Shown one piece after another: positions 1 to 9,271 of a stretch of DNA of 64,000 nucleotides. The first letter of the stretch is position 1; each line of letters begins with the position of its first letter. A program made the translations under genes and the position numbers. Below the pieces are notes generated by a model that saw nothing but the letters and a program-made list of their open reading frames with translations, made no database searches and was not told the origin of the DNA. Origin of the DNA: JALOLG01 sp963722415 (GTDB lineage Bacteria; Actinomycetota; Acidimicrobiia; Acidimicrobiales; Ilumatobacteraceae). The DNA is taken from NCBI GenBank assembly GCA_963722415.1, contig CAVRNI010000043.1:1-64000 (forward strand), read 5' to 3'.

Positions 1-2
1 TC

Positions 3-619
3 GGCAACGACCACGTGATCGCTCCGATGTACCCGTTCTTCGACCCGTCGGTGCCCCAGCGCGAGCGCGACACCGAAGGTGCCAAGGCGTTGCTCGCCGA
101 GGCGGGGTTCCCCGACGGTCTGAGCGCGGTGCTGCACTTCGGTGAGCTGCAGGAGATCCCCGAGCTCGCCCAGCTGATCCAGGCCCAGGCGGCCGAGGGC
201 GGGTTCACGCTCGAGCTCGCCGGCGAGAGCCTCGACACGTTCTACGGTGCCCAGTGGTGCCCGGCCGAGCCGGCCGACCCGCCGTGCTCGGGAGCGGCCG
301 AACTGGGCATCGTCGACTACGGCCACCGCGCGACGCCCGACGTCTACCTCAACGCCGCCCTCTCGACCGGTGGGGTCTGGAACTCCTCGCAGTACTCCTC
401 GCCCGAGTTCGACGCCGCCTTCGCCGCGTACTCGGCGGCGGTCGGCGTCGAGGCGCAGAAGGCGGCCTGCAAGACGATCGAGGAGATCCTCCTCGCGGAC
501 ACGCCCGATCATCGTGCCGTACTTCTACGACTACATCTCCGGGTACTCGAACAACTTCACCGGTGTGCGGGTCTCGGCGCTCGGCCAGATGTTCCTCGAC
601 CAGGCCTGCCGCTGTCTGA
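3..619 (+). CDS. Opp/Dpp-family ABC substrate-binding protein, C-terminal part
   Basis: This is the C-terminal third of a family-5 extracellular solute-binding protein; its start lies before the window. Visible family traits are the aromatic-rich ligand lobe (WNSSQYSSPEFD) and the closing stretch IIVPYFYDYISGYSNNFTGV near 515-565. The frame changes at about 505 and perhaps again near 605, consistent with single-base errors, so the stop (about 619) is approximate. It heads a same-strand run with two permeases and two ATPases, followed directly by an MttB-type methyltransferase and a flavin demethylase. That context suggests the ligand is a methylated amine or betaine rather than a peptide (inference). 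Confidence 0.8.
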
Positions 620-635
620 GTCGATGCCCGACGAC

Positions 636-667
636 GCAGGGCGGCGCGCCACGGCGCGCCGCCCTGC
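636..667 (+). promoter_or_regulatory. Strong hairpin between binding-protein and permease genes
   Basis: A perfect 15-bp inverted repeat (636-650 and 653-667) with a 2-nt loop, all G/C, with no T-tract after it. It lies between the binding-protein stop and the permease ribosome-binding site. In ABC operons such a hairpin often stabilises the upstream message or attenuates transcription so that binding protein exceeds permease. Which of these applies here is inference. Confidence 0.6.
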
Positions 668-691
668 GTGCATCCCGGGGACAGGAGGCAC

Positions 692-1645
692 ATGACGCGA
701 TACGTGCTCCGCCGGCTGGCGCTGTCGATCGTCACGCTGTTTCTGATCGTCACGATCGTCTTCCTCATCAACAACGTCTTCCCGAGCGACATCGGTAGGC
801 GGCTCGCCGGTCCGTTCGCTCCCCAGGAGCAGGTCGACGCAGGTGAACGAGGAGCTGGGGACGAACGATCCGCTGATCGAGCAGTTCGGCAGGTTGGTCA
901 AGGGCGTCGTGACGTTCGACTACGGCGACTCGTACGCGCAGAACCGGCCCGTGTCGGAGGTGATCGGCGACGCGTTCTGGCGGTCGATGAAGCTGCTCGT
1001 GTACGCGCTCGTCCTCACGATCCCGCTGAGCATCATGGCGGGCATCTTCGCCGCCCGCCGGCAGGGCAAGATCGCCGACCGGTCGGTGGTCACGCTCGGC
1101 CTCGCCAGCTCGTCGATCCCGGAGTTCGTGTCGAGCGTCATCCTCCAGGCGGTCATCGGGGTCAAGCTCGGATGGTTCCACGTGGTCGCCAACGCGCCCG
1201 CCGGGTCGAGCATCATGACCCAGCTCAGCTACCTCACGTTGCCGGCGATGGCGCTCGTGATCGTGTACTTCGGATACATCGCCCGGATGACCCGCGCCGG
1301 CGTGATCGGGGCGCTCGACGCCGACTTCACCCGCACCGCCACGATGAAGGGTCTGTCGAAGTACGCAGGTGATGCGCCGGCACGTGCTGCGCAACGGCCT
1401 CCAGGCGACGGTGTCGGTGATCGGCGTGCAGATCGGATACGTGATGGGCAGCCTGGTGGCGATCGAGAAGATCTTCAACTATCCGGGCCTCGGGTCTGAC
1501 GATCTTCAACGCCGCGTCGAAGGATCCGCCCGTGCTCGTTGCGGGCGTGCTGGTGGTCGCCACCGTGTACATGCTGTCGACGCTCGCCGCTGACCTGGTG
1601 CTCGCCTGGATGAACCCGCGCGCACGTCTGGAGGTGAGTCGATGA
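692..1645 (+). CDS. ABC transporter permease, DppB/OppB type
   Basis: Inner-membrane permease of a peptide/nickel-type importer. The start is ATG at 692 behind an AGGAGG-like site (683-688). The N-terminal segment MTRYVLRRLALSIVTLFLIV is the usual DppB signal-anchor. The EAA-type loop reads YIARMTRAGVIGALDADFTRTA, followed by a final helix before the stop. Three single-base insertions (about 840, 1366 and 1494) break the frame; removing one base at each gives a continuous protein of normal length (about 315 aa). The first two insertions have the same context, GC-A-GGTG. The stop overlaps the next start as ATGA. Confidence 0.85.
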
Positions 1646-2547
1646 GCGCGACCACGCCCTTGACCACCGCCGCATCGGCGATGCCGCCGAGCTCGCAGGT
1701 CCGCACCGAGCGCAGCCTGGCGCGCCGCGAGCGGTGGCGGCTACTGCGCCGCCGACCGGGGTTCATCGTCGGTTCGCATCGTGCTGTTGTTCTGGGTCGT
1801 CTGCGCCGTCGGCGGCGAGCGGGTGAGCCCGTACGGGCCGCTGCAGACCGGGTTCCCGGCCGAGCCAGGCGCCGAGCCGGCTCCCACCCGTTCGGCACCG
1901 ACCAACTCGGTCGCGACGTGCTCTCGCGGGTGATGGCCGGCGCACGCGACGTTCTGATCGTCTCCCCGATCGCGGCCCTGCTCAGCGTGATCGTCGGAAC
2001 GCTGTTCGGCCTCGTCGGCGGTTACATCCGCGGCGTCGCCGACGAGGTCATCAGCCGCTTCATGGAGGCCATGCTGGCGATCCCCGTGATCCTCATGGGC
2101 CTGCTCGTCTTCACGACGTTCGGAATGTCTCGAAGGCGGTCCAGATCTTCACGATCGCGTTCTTGTTCACGCCGATCGTGTTCCGCACGGTGCGCTCCGT
2201 CACGCTCGCCGAGGCCGAGCTCGACTACGTCACGTCGGCCCGGCTGCGCGGCGAAGGGGCCGATGTACATCATGACCCGCGAGATCGTGCCGAACATCAC
2301 GGGCCCGATCGTCGTCGAGCTCACGGTGCGGGTCGGCTACGCCATCTTCACGCTCGCCACGCTGAAGTTCGTCGCCGGTGCCGGAAAGCCCGAGGAACCG
2401 GAGTGGGGGAACATGGTCAACCAGACCTACGGCCTCATCCAGGGCGGCACGTGGTGGCCGGCGATCTTCCCGGCGCTCGCCATCGCCAGCCTGGTGATCG
2501 CCGTCAACCTGATCGCCGACTCCCTCGAGACGGTGTACTCGTCATGA
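1642..2547 (+). CDS. ABC transporter permease, DppC/OppC type
   Basis: Second membrane subunit, starting at ATG 1642, which overlaps the preceding stop by 4 bp. The DppC signature HPFGTDQLGRDVLSRVMAGA is clear near 1890-1950, followed by several hydrophobic helices and an EAA loop (AELDYVTSARLRGEG, PMYIMTREIVPNI). Two stretches (about 1775-1885 and 2125-2262) read in other frames, and the net frame is restored at the end. In the first stretch, three one-base insertions explain the data and give SRLHPFGTDQLG, the expected family sequence. The stop overlaps the ATPase start (ATGA at 2544-2547). Confidence 0.85.
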   Translation: MSATTPLTTAASAMPPSSQVRTERSLARRERWRLLRRRPGFIVGSHRAVVLGRLRRRRRAGEPVRAAADRVPGRARRRAGSHPFGTDQLGRDVLSRVMAGARDVLIVSPIAALLSVIVGTLFGLVGGYIRGVADEVISRFMEAMLAIPVILMGLLVFTTFGMSRRRSRSSRSRSCSRRSCSARCAPSRSPRPSSTTSRRPGCAAKGPMYIMTREIVPNITGPIVVELTVRVGYAIFTLATLKFVAGAGKPEEPEWGNMVNQTYGLIQGGTWWPAIFPALAIASLVIAVNLIADSLETVYSS

Positions 2548-3596
2548 GCGACACGATCGCCCCGGCGCGAACTGCCGCTCTGAAGGTCGACGACCTCCAG
2601 GTCGCCTACCTCGTTCGGGGGATCCCGCGCGAGGTGCTCCGCGGTGTGTCGTTCGAGGTCGCGCCGGGCGAGGCGTACGGGCTCGTCGGCGAGTCCGGGT
2701 GCGGCAAGTCGACCACCGCCTACGCCGCGCTGCGATACCTGCCGTCGAACGGCCGCATCACCGGCGGCCACGTGCTCGTCGGTGGTTCCGACGTGACGGC
2801 GATGGACGACGCCGCGCTGCGCCGGTACCGCGCCCGCGACGCGTCGATGGTGTACCAGGATCCCGGCGCGGCGTTGAACCCGGTGTTGCGCATCGAGCCG
2901 CAGATCGTCGAGTGCTTCACGCTGCTTGGGACAGTCGCAAGGACGAGGCGAAGACAGCATGCACTCGACGCGTTGCGGCGCGTTCGCATCGCCGACCCGG
3001 TGCGGGTCATGCAGCGGTATCCGCACCAGCTCTCGGGTGGGATGCAGCAACGGGTCGTGATCGCCATGGCGCTCGCCTGCGACCCGAAGCTGCTCGTGCT
3101 CGACGAGCCGACCACCGGTCTCGACGCCACCGTCGAGGCCGAGGTGCTCGATCTCGTGCGCGCCCTGCGGTCCGACACCGACGCGGCGATCCTGCTGATC
3201 GCCCACAACCTCGGCGTGATCCGCACGATGTGCGACCGGGTCGGCGTGATGTACGCCGGCAAGGTCGTCGAGGAGGGTCCCGCCCAGCAGGTGTTCGACG
3301 ATCCCCAGCACCCTACACGGTCGGCCTGCTCAGCTGCCTGCCACGCCACGGCATCCGCAAGGGCGAGCGCCTGCTGACGACGATCCCCGGCACGTTGCCC
3401 CAGATCGGCACGCCGTTGCCGACGTGCGTGTTCGTCGACCGCTGCCCGCTCGCCACCGAGATCTGCCGGGCCGAGGTGGCGCCGGTGGTCGAGGTCGGCC
3501 CGGGACGCTGGACCCGGTGCCATCACGCCGACCGGATCGGCGAGATCCTGGCTGCCGACGACACCGAGGGGGTCGAGGTCGGCCACCAGCCACCGC
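2544..3596 (+). CDS. ABC transporter ATPase, DppD/OppD type
   Basis: Cytoplasmic nucleotide-binding subunit. Walker A is GESGCGKST (about 2690-2715), the Q-loop is MVYQDPGAALNP, the signature is QLSGGMQQR and Walker B is LLVLDEPTT, with the H-loop in LIAHNLG. The C-terminal oligopeptide-transporter domain with its Cys pattern (TCVFVDRCPLATEICR) follows after a frame change at about 3312, where one C appears to be missing from a CCC run. The 3' end is uncertain because the frame is unclear between about 3570 and 3600, where the next ATPase begins. Confidence 0.85.
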
Positions 3597-3599
3597 GTC

Positions 3600-4575
3600 G
3601 TGTTCGAGATGCGCGACGTGTCGAAGACGTTCCGCCAGCACCGCCACGACGTACCGGCGCTCGTCGGCGTCGACATCGGCCTCGAGGAGGGCGAGACGCT
3701 CGGCCTCGTCGGTGAGTCGGGTTCCGGCAAGTCGACGCTGGCCAAGGCGATGCTCGGCATCCACGCGCCCGATGAGGGTGGCGAGCTCGAGATCGACGGG
3801 AAGGTCGTGGAGGGCAAGACCGGCGACCGCACGTGCCGACGAGCGGCGTGCCGTCCAGATGGTGTTCCAGAACCCCGACTCGGCGCTCAACCGCAACTGG
3901 ACCGTCCGGCGGATCCTCAAGCGGGCGATCGTCAAGCTCACCGGCGTCAAGGGCCGCGCGGCCGACGAGCGCGTCGAGAAGCTCGCCGAGTCGTTGCGCC
4001 TCTCGCCACGCCACCTCGACCTCAAGCCGCGCCAACTGTCGGGCGGGCTCAAGCAGCGCGTCGCGATCGCCCGGGCGTTCGCCGGCGATCCCCGCATCGT
4101 CGTCTGCGACGAGCCGACGAGCGCCCTCGACGTTTCGGTGCAGGCCGCGATCCTCAACGTGCTCGCCGAGCTCCAGGCCGGCGAGAAGACGAGCTACCTG
4201 TTCATCTCGCACGATCTCGGTGTGGTGCGGTACCTGGCCGACCGCATCGCCGTGATGTACCTCGGGCGGATCATGGAGATCGGCCGCACCGACGAGATCT
4301 TCGACGGTCCGCATCATCCGTACACGGAGGCCCTGCTGTCGGCCGTGCCGACCGTCGACGGCGAGCCGTCGACGCGCATCAGCCTGGCCGGCGAGATCCC
4401 GAGCCCCGCCAACCCGCCGTCAGGATGCGTGTTCCACACCCGCTGCCACCGCTTCATGGCCGGCACGTGCGATGTGATCGAACCGCCGGTCGTCGAGCTG
4501 TCGATCGGGCACCGCATCCGCTGCCACCTTCCCGTCGACCAGCTCGCCCGCTCCGCCGGGGTCGATCTGAGATGA
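3600..4575 (+). CDS. ABC transporter ATPase, DppF/OppF type
   Basis: Second ATPase of the importer. Walker A is GESGSGKST, the Q-loop MVFQNPDSALN, the signature QLSGGLKQR, Walker B IVVCDEPTS and the H-loop FISHDLG. The C-terminal Cys-rich segment (GCVFHTRCHRF, TCDV) matches oligopeptide-type ATPases that carry a small Fe-S or metal-binding tail. A GTG at 3600 is a usable start, but the true start may lie about 30 bp upstream. One inserted base near 3836 breaks the frame. The TGA stop overlaps the ATG of the methyltransferase gene at 4572, so transporter and enzyme are translationally coupled. Confidence 0.85.
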
Positions 4576-6106
4576 CCTGGCTCCGCGCCGGCGGTCGCTC
4601 GCGGCGCGGGTGAAGTCACGTGCGGATACCGACGCGCACCCGACTGCGCCGGCGTTCATCCGTCGCCAGATCCCGAACTACGAGTTGCTCGGCGAGGAAG
4701 GACTGGCGCTGATCGAGCAGAAGGGTGACCAGATCCTGGCCGAGATCGGGATGGACATCCACGACGACGTCTCCGTCGGGCTCTTCCAGCGAGGCCGGCG
4801 CGACGGTCGACGGTGATCGAGTGCGCTTCGACCCGGGACATGTGCGTGCGCTGTGCGCGACCGCGCCTCGCTCGTTCACGCAGCACGCCCGCAACCCGGA
4901 TCGGTCGGTCGAGATCGGCGGCGACAACGTCGTGTTCGCGCCGGCGTACGGCTCGCCGTTCGTGCGCGACCTCGCCGGTGGTCGACGGTACGGATCGCTC
5001 GTCGACTTCGAGAACTTCGTCAAGCTGGCGTACGCCACGCCGTGGTTGCACCATTCCGGCGGCACCGTCTGCGAACCGGTCGACATCCCGGTGAACAAGC
5101 GCCACCTCGACATGGTGTACGCCCACCTCCGGTACTCGGACAAGGGCGTTCATGGGCTCGGTCACCCAGCCGAGCCGCGCCGAGGACTCCGTCGAGATGG
5201 CCCGCATCGCGTTCGGCGCCGAGTTCCTCGAGTCGAACTGCGTCATCCTCGGCAACGTCAACGTCAACTCGCCGCTCGTGTGGGACGGCGCGATGACCGG
5301 TGCGATCCGCGCCTACGCGTCCGCCAACCAGGCGCCGGTCGTCGTGCCGTTCATCCTCGGCGGAGCGATGGGACCGGTCACGCTCGCCGGTGCGATCGCC
5401 CAGGCGCATGCCGAGACGATGGTGGGCGTCGCGCTCGGCCAGTTGGTACGACCGGGTTCGCCCGTCATCTACGGCAACTTCCTGTCATCGATGGCGCTGC
5501 GATCGGGTGCACCGACGTTCGGCACGCCGGAGCCGGCGATCGGATCGCTCGTGGTCGGGCAGATGGCACGGCGCGTCGGCCTTCCGCTGCGGTGTTCCGG
5601 GTCGTTCACCACGTCGAAGGTGCTCGACGGCCAGGCGATGCTCGAGTCGGCGGTGTCGATGCAGGCGGCGATCCTGTGCGGTGCCAACTTCATCCTGCAC
5701 TCGGCCGGCTGGCTCGAGGGCGGGCTGGCGATGGGGTACGAGAAGTTCATCGTCGACGCCGACTTCTGCGGTGCGCTGCACACGTACCTGCGGGGCATCG
5801 ATCTCAGCGACGAGCAGTTCGCGCTCGACGGCTTCCACGAGGTCGGCCCCGGGAAGCACTTCTTCGGTGCCCAGCACACGCTGCGCCACTACGAGACCGC
5901 GTTCTGGGACAGCTGGACCGCCGACAACTCGAGCTTCGAGCAGTGGCGCGACGCCGGTGAACGGCGTGTCGAGGAGCGCGCGGCCGACAAGGTCGCCGAG
6001 ATGCTGGCGCGCCTACGAACCACCACCCATCGACGACGGAGTCGACGAAGCGTTGCGGGACTTCGTGTCCCGCCGCAAGGCGGAGATGCCCGACCAGTGG
6101 TACTGA
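4572..6106 (+). CDS. MttB-family (trimethylamine methyltransferase-like) protein, non-pyrrolysine, MttB1
   Basis: Member of the COG5598/MttB superfamily, which transfers a methyl group from a quaternary or tertiary amine to a corrinoid protein. The start is ATG at 4572, overlapping the ATPase stop; the N-terminus MTWLRAGGRSRRG resembles the paralogue at 43673. Frame changes at about 4610, 4790, 5151 and 6012 are indel-like. Conserved blocks shared with the paralogue include HHSGGTVCEPVD, SDKG-FMGSVT, MARIAFGAEF, APTFGTPEPAIGS and AYEPPPIDD. No in-frame TAG occurs, so it belongs to the non-pyrrolysine group, whose characterised members act on glycine betaine, proline betaine, carnitine and similar compounds. 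Linkage to an importer and a tertiary-amine demethylase suggests proline betaine or glycine betaine (inference). Confidence 0.88.
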
Positions 6107-6107
6107 G

Positions 6108-8148
6108 ATGACTGAAGCCGATCCACTCCTGCAGCCGTTCACGTTGAAGCACCTGACGTTGCGCAACCGGGTGTTCTCGTCGTCGCACGAGCCGGCGTAC
6201 TCGGAAGACGGGATGCCGAAGGACCGCTACCGGCTGTACCACGTCGAGAAGGCCAAGGGTGGCCTGGCGATGACGATGACGGCCGGATCGGCGGTCGTGG
6301 CCGAGGACAGCCCGCCGGCGTTCGGCAACCTCCACGCCTACGCCGACGAGATCGTGCCGTGGATCCGCCGGATGACCGACGAGGTCCACGAGCACGGCGC
6401 GGCCTGCATGATCCAGTTGACCCACCTCGGTCGCCGGACCGGATGGGCGCAGGACGACTGGCTGCCCGTGCTCGCCCCCTCGCCGGTGCGCGAGCCGGCG
6501 CACCGCGCCGTCCCCAAGGAGGCGGAGGACTGGGACATCGACCGCATCGTCGGCAAGTACGCCGACGCCGCCGAGCGGATGCAGGCGGGCGGGATGGACG
6601 GCATCGAGATCGAGTCGTACGGGCACCTGTTCGACCAGTTCTGGTCGCCGATCACCAACCGCCGCACCGACGAGTACGGCGGCTCCTACGAGAACCGGCT
6701 GCGATTCGGCTGGCGGGTGCTCACGGCCATCCGCGAGCGGGTCGGGGCGGAGTTCATCGTCGGTCTGCGGATGGCGATCGACGAGCGCATCGAAGGCGGC
6801 ATCGACATGCCGATCGGGCTCGACCTGCTCCATCGTTTGGAGGCCGACGGGTTGATCGACTTCGTCAACGTGATCCGTGGCAACGTCGCCGATGAGGTCG
6901 CACTCACCGAGGTGATCCCGATCCACGGCATGCCGTCGGCACCGCACCTCGACTTCGCCGGCCGGGTGCGGGAGGCGACCGGACTCCCGGTTCTGCACGC
7001 GTCGAAGGTCGACGACGTGGCAACCGCTCGGCACGCGATCCGGGAGGGCAAGCTCGATCTCGTCGGCATGACCCGGGCGCACCTCGCCGACCCGCACATC
7101 ATGCGCAAGATCATCGAGGGCCGCGAGTCGGAGATCCGACCGTGCGTCGGCGCGACCTACTGCCTCGACCGGATCTACGAGGCGGGCGAAGCGCTCTGCA
7201 TCCACAACGCGGCGACGAGCCGCGAGCAGACGATGCCGCACGTCATCGAGCGCGCGCCGGCACCCCGCCGGATCGTCGTGATCGGCGCCGGGCCGGCCGG
7301 TCTCGAAGCCGCCCGTGTGGCGGGCGAGCGAGGGCACGACGTGACGCTGCTCGAGGCGATGCCCTGGGCCGGCGGACAGATCCAACTCGCCGCCCGCAAC
7401 CCACGCCGGCGCGACCTGCTCGGCATCGTCGAGTGGCGGGTGTCCGAGCTCGACCGGCTCGGCGTCGACGTGCGATACGACGTGCTCGCCGAAGGCGCCG
7501 ACGTCGTGGCCCTCGATCCCGACGTCGTGATCGTGGCCACCGGCGGCCTGCCGCAGCTGCCGCACGTCGACGAGGGCGCCGAGCGGATGGTGACCAGCTG
7601 GGACGTGCTCGGCGGCGACGTCACGCCGCAAGGGTGACGTGCTGTTCTACGACGACAACGGCACCCACTCGGCGATGTCGGCGGCGGAGATGATCGCCCG
7701 TTCCGGCGCCTCGCTCGAGATCGTGACGCCCGAGCGGATGCTCGCCATCGAGGTGGGTGGCATGAACCACGTGCCGTACGCGAGGGCGTTCAACGAGATG
7801 GGAGTGCGCATCACGCTCAACCAGCGCGTGATGCGGATCCGCCCGGAGCACGGGCGGCTGTGCGTCGAGGTCGGGAGCGACCACACCGCACACCGCGACG
7901 TCCGCCACGTCGATTGGGTCGTGACCGACCACGGCACGGCCGCGTCCGCCGACCTCTACTTCGAGCTCAAGCCGGCCTCGTCGAACCTCGGCGCCGTCGA
8001 CTACGGCGCCCTCATGGAGGGCCGTCCGCAGGACCTCGTGCGGAATGCCGGCGGTGCGTTTCAGCTGTTCCGCATCGGCGACGCCGTCGCCAGCCGGAAC
8101 ATCCACGCCGCCGTGTACGACGCGTTGCGTCTCGTGAAGGACCTCTAG
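6108..8148 (+). CDS. Old-yellow-enzyme/TMADH-type N-demethylase with C-terminal NAD(P)-binding domain
   Basis: Two-part flavoprotein like trimethylamine dehydrogenase, 2,4-dienoyl-CoA reductase and the N-methylproline/dimethylglycine demethylases. An FMN TIM barrel (residues about 5-340; QLTHLGRRTGW, YGGSYENRLRF, VGMTRAHLADP) is followed by an Fe-S segment and an FAD/NAD Rossmann domain (RIVVIGAGPAGLEAARVAG). The iron-sulfur segment reads CVGATYC...LC, so one of the usual four cysteines is Ala. One inserted A near 7633 creates a false TGA; removing it restores VTPQGDVLFYDD. It begins 1 nt after the MttB1 stop. It probably removes a further methyl from the tertiary amine left by MttB1 (inference). 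Confidence 0.88.
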
Positions 8149-8219
8149 CACGGATCGAGCGGAGGCTGTTGCAATCCGCTGCGGGGGCGGGAAGGATTCT
8201 GGGCAACCAACCAACCGAA

Positions 8220-8663
8220 ATGAGGCGATCGCCGATGATGGACCTGGTCATCGAGGTGGACAACGAGCCGGGAGCGCTGGCGCGCGTCGCTGCGGCCATC
8301 AGCGACGCCGGTGTGAACATCTCGGCCGCAACCTGTACGGGTCCCTCATCGATCGCTGAGATGCACATCCTCGTGCCGCACGCCGAGGCCGCCAGGCACG
8401 CGCTGGCGATCTCCAGCCTCGCCGTCACCCGCGAGCGCGAAGTCGTCGTCGTCGAGGTCGACGATCGTCCTGGTGTCCTCGCCGACCTGGCCCGCAAGGT
8501 GGCCGATGCCGGGATCAACATCGATCTCGTCTACGTCGCCACCCGCAACCGCGTGGTGTTCGGCGCCCACGACCTGCAAGGCCTCAAGACCGCCCTCGCG
8601 CCGCCTGACGCCCCGCCTACCGAACGTCGGTGGCGAGTGGACGCCGGGAATGGCCGGGTCTGA
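8220..8663 (+). CDS. Tandem ACT-domain protein
   Basis: A small protein (about 148 aa) made of two ACT domains, residues about 6-75 and 78-140. The second shows the VVEVDDRPGVLADLARKVADAG pattern and the first VIEVDNEPGALARVAAAISDAG. ACT domains bind small ligands, mostly amino acids, and act as sensors. The start is ATG 8220 or the ATG at 8235. It lies 71 bp after the demethylase on the same strand, so it may sense the amino-acid product of demethylation such as glycine or proline (inference). The last about 20 codons overlap the converging TetR gene, and the true stop may be near 8608. Confidence 0.8.
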   Translation: MRRSPMMDLVIEVDNEPGALARVAAAISDAGVNISAATCTGPSSIAEMHILVPHAEAARHALAISSLAVTREREVVVVEVDDRPGVLADLARKVADAGINIDLVYVATRNRVVFGAHDLQGLKTALAPPDAPPTERRWRVDAGNGRV

Positions 8664-9260
8664 CAGGCCCGCGTTCGCCCACACGACCTGGTCGAGCCGG
8701 GCGAGGCCGACCTCGAGGGCGCGGGTGAGCCGGCGGCGCTCGCCGGTCGCGAGGAGGTCGACGACGAGGCCGGTGAACATCGCCTTCACGAGCGACGCCT
8801 CGACGGTGGCGACGTCCGCCTGAACTCCCTCGGCGACCAGGCGTTGCTCGATGTTCGATCGCCAGAGCCCGATCTGATCGGCCCGCACCGGTCCCGGCAG
8901 TCCGGTCGCGGTCGCGTCGAGGGCGGCGGCCTCGATCCCGAGTCGCACCAACGCGAGGTTCGCCGACGAGGAGTTGATCCATCTCCACCACCGTCGGAGC
9001 AACTCGGCCTGCGAGAGCCCAGGATTGCGTGCCGTCCAGCGCACCTGAACCTGGTCCTGCACATCGACGGCGCGCTGCAGTGCGGCGACCACCATGTCGT
9101 CCTTGGTGCCGAAGTGGTGCACGAGGGCGTTGACGCTGACGCTCAGTGACTTCGCCATCGGCCGCAACGACACGCCCGCGATGCCGTGCTCGGCGAGGTA
9201 GGCGACGACGTCGTCGAGCAGTTCGGTGCGGCGACGGACGTCGACGAGCCTCCCCATCAT
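8617..9260 (-). CDS. TetR-family transcriptional regulator
   Basis: The N-terminal helix-turn-helix is typical: LLDDVVAYLAEHGIAGVSLRPMAKSLSVSVNALVHHFGTKDDM. It is followed by an all-helical ligand domain ending around IPGVHS. The start is the double ATG at 9260. The reading frame stays open past the expected end into the ACT gene, so a frame error near 8650 is likely and the stop is taken at about 8617. It sits 12 bp downstream of the DMGDH-like gene on the same strand, so it is probably co-transcribed and may control that operon. Confidence 0.8.
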
Positions 9261-9271
9261 TCACGCATCCA

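Noticed and set aside
2427..3311. Minus-strand open frame across the ABC ATPase
   Set aside because: It is a shadow of the DppD gene; no start signal or conserved motif.
7630..7640. TGA inside the OYE-type demethylase as a second selenocysteine codon
   Set aside because: The protein continues in a different frame after it; deleting one A restores VTPQGDV, so this is an indel, not recoding.
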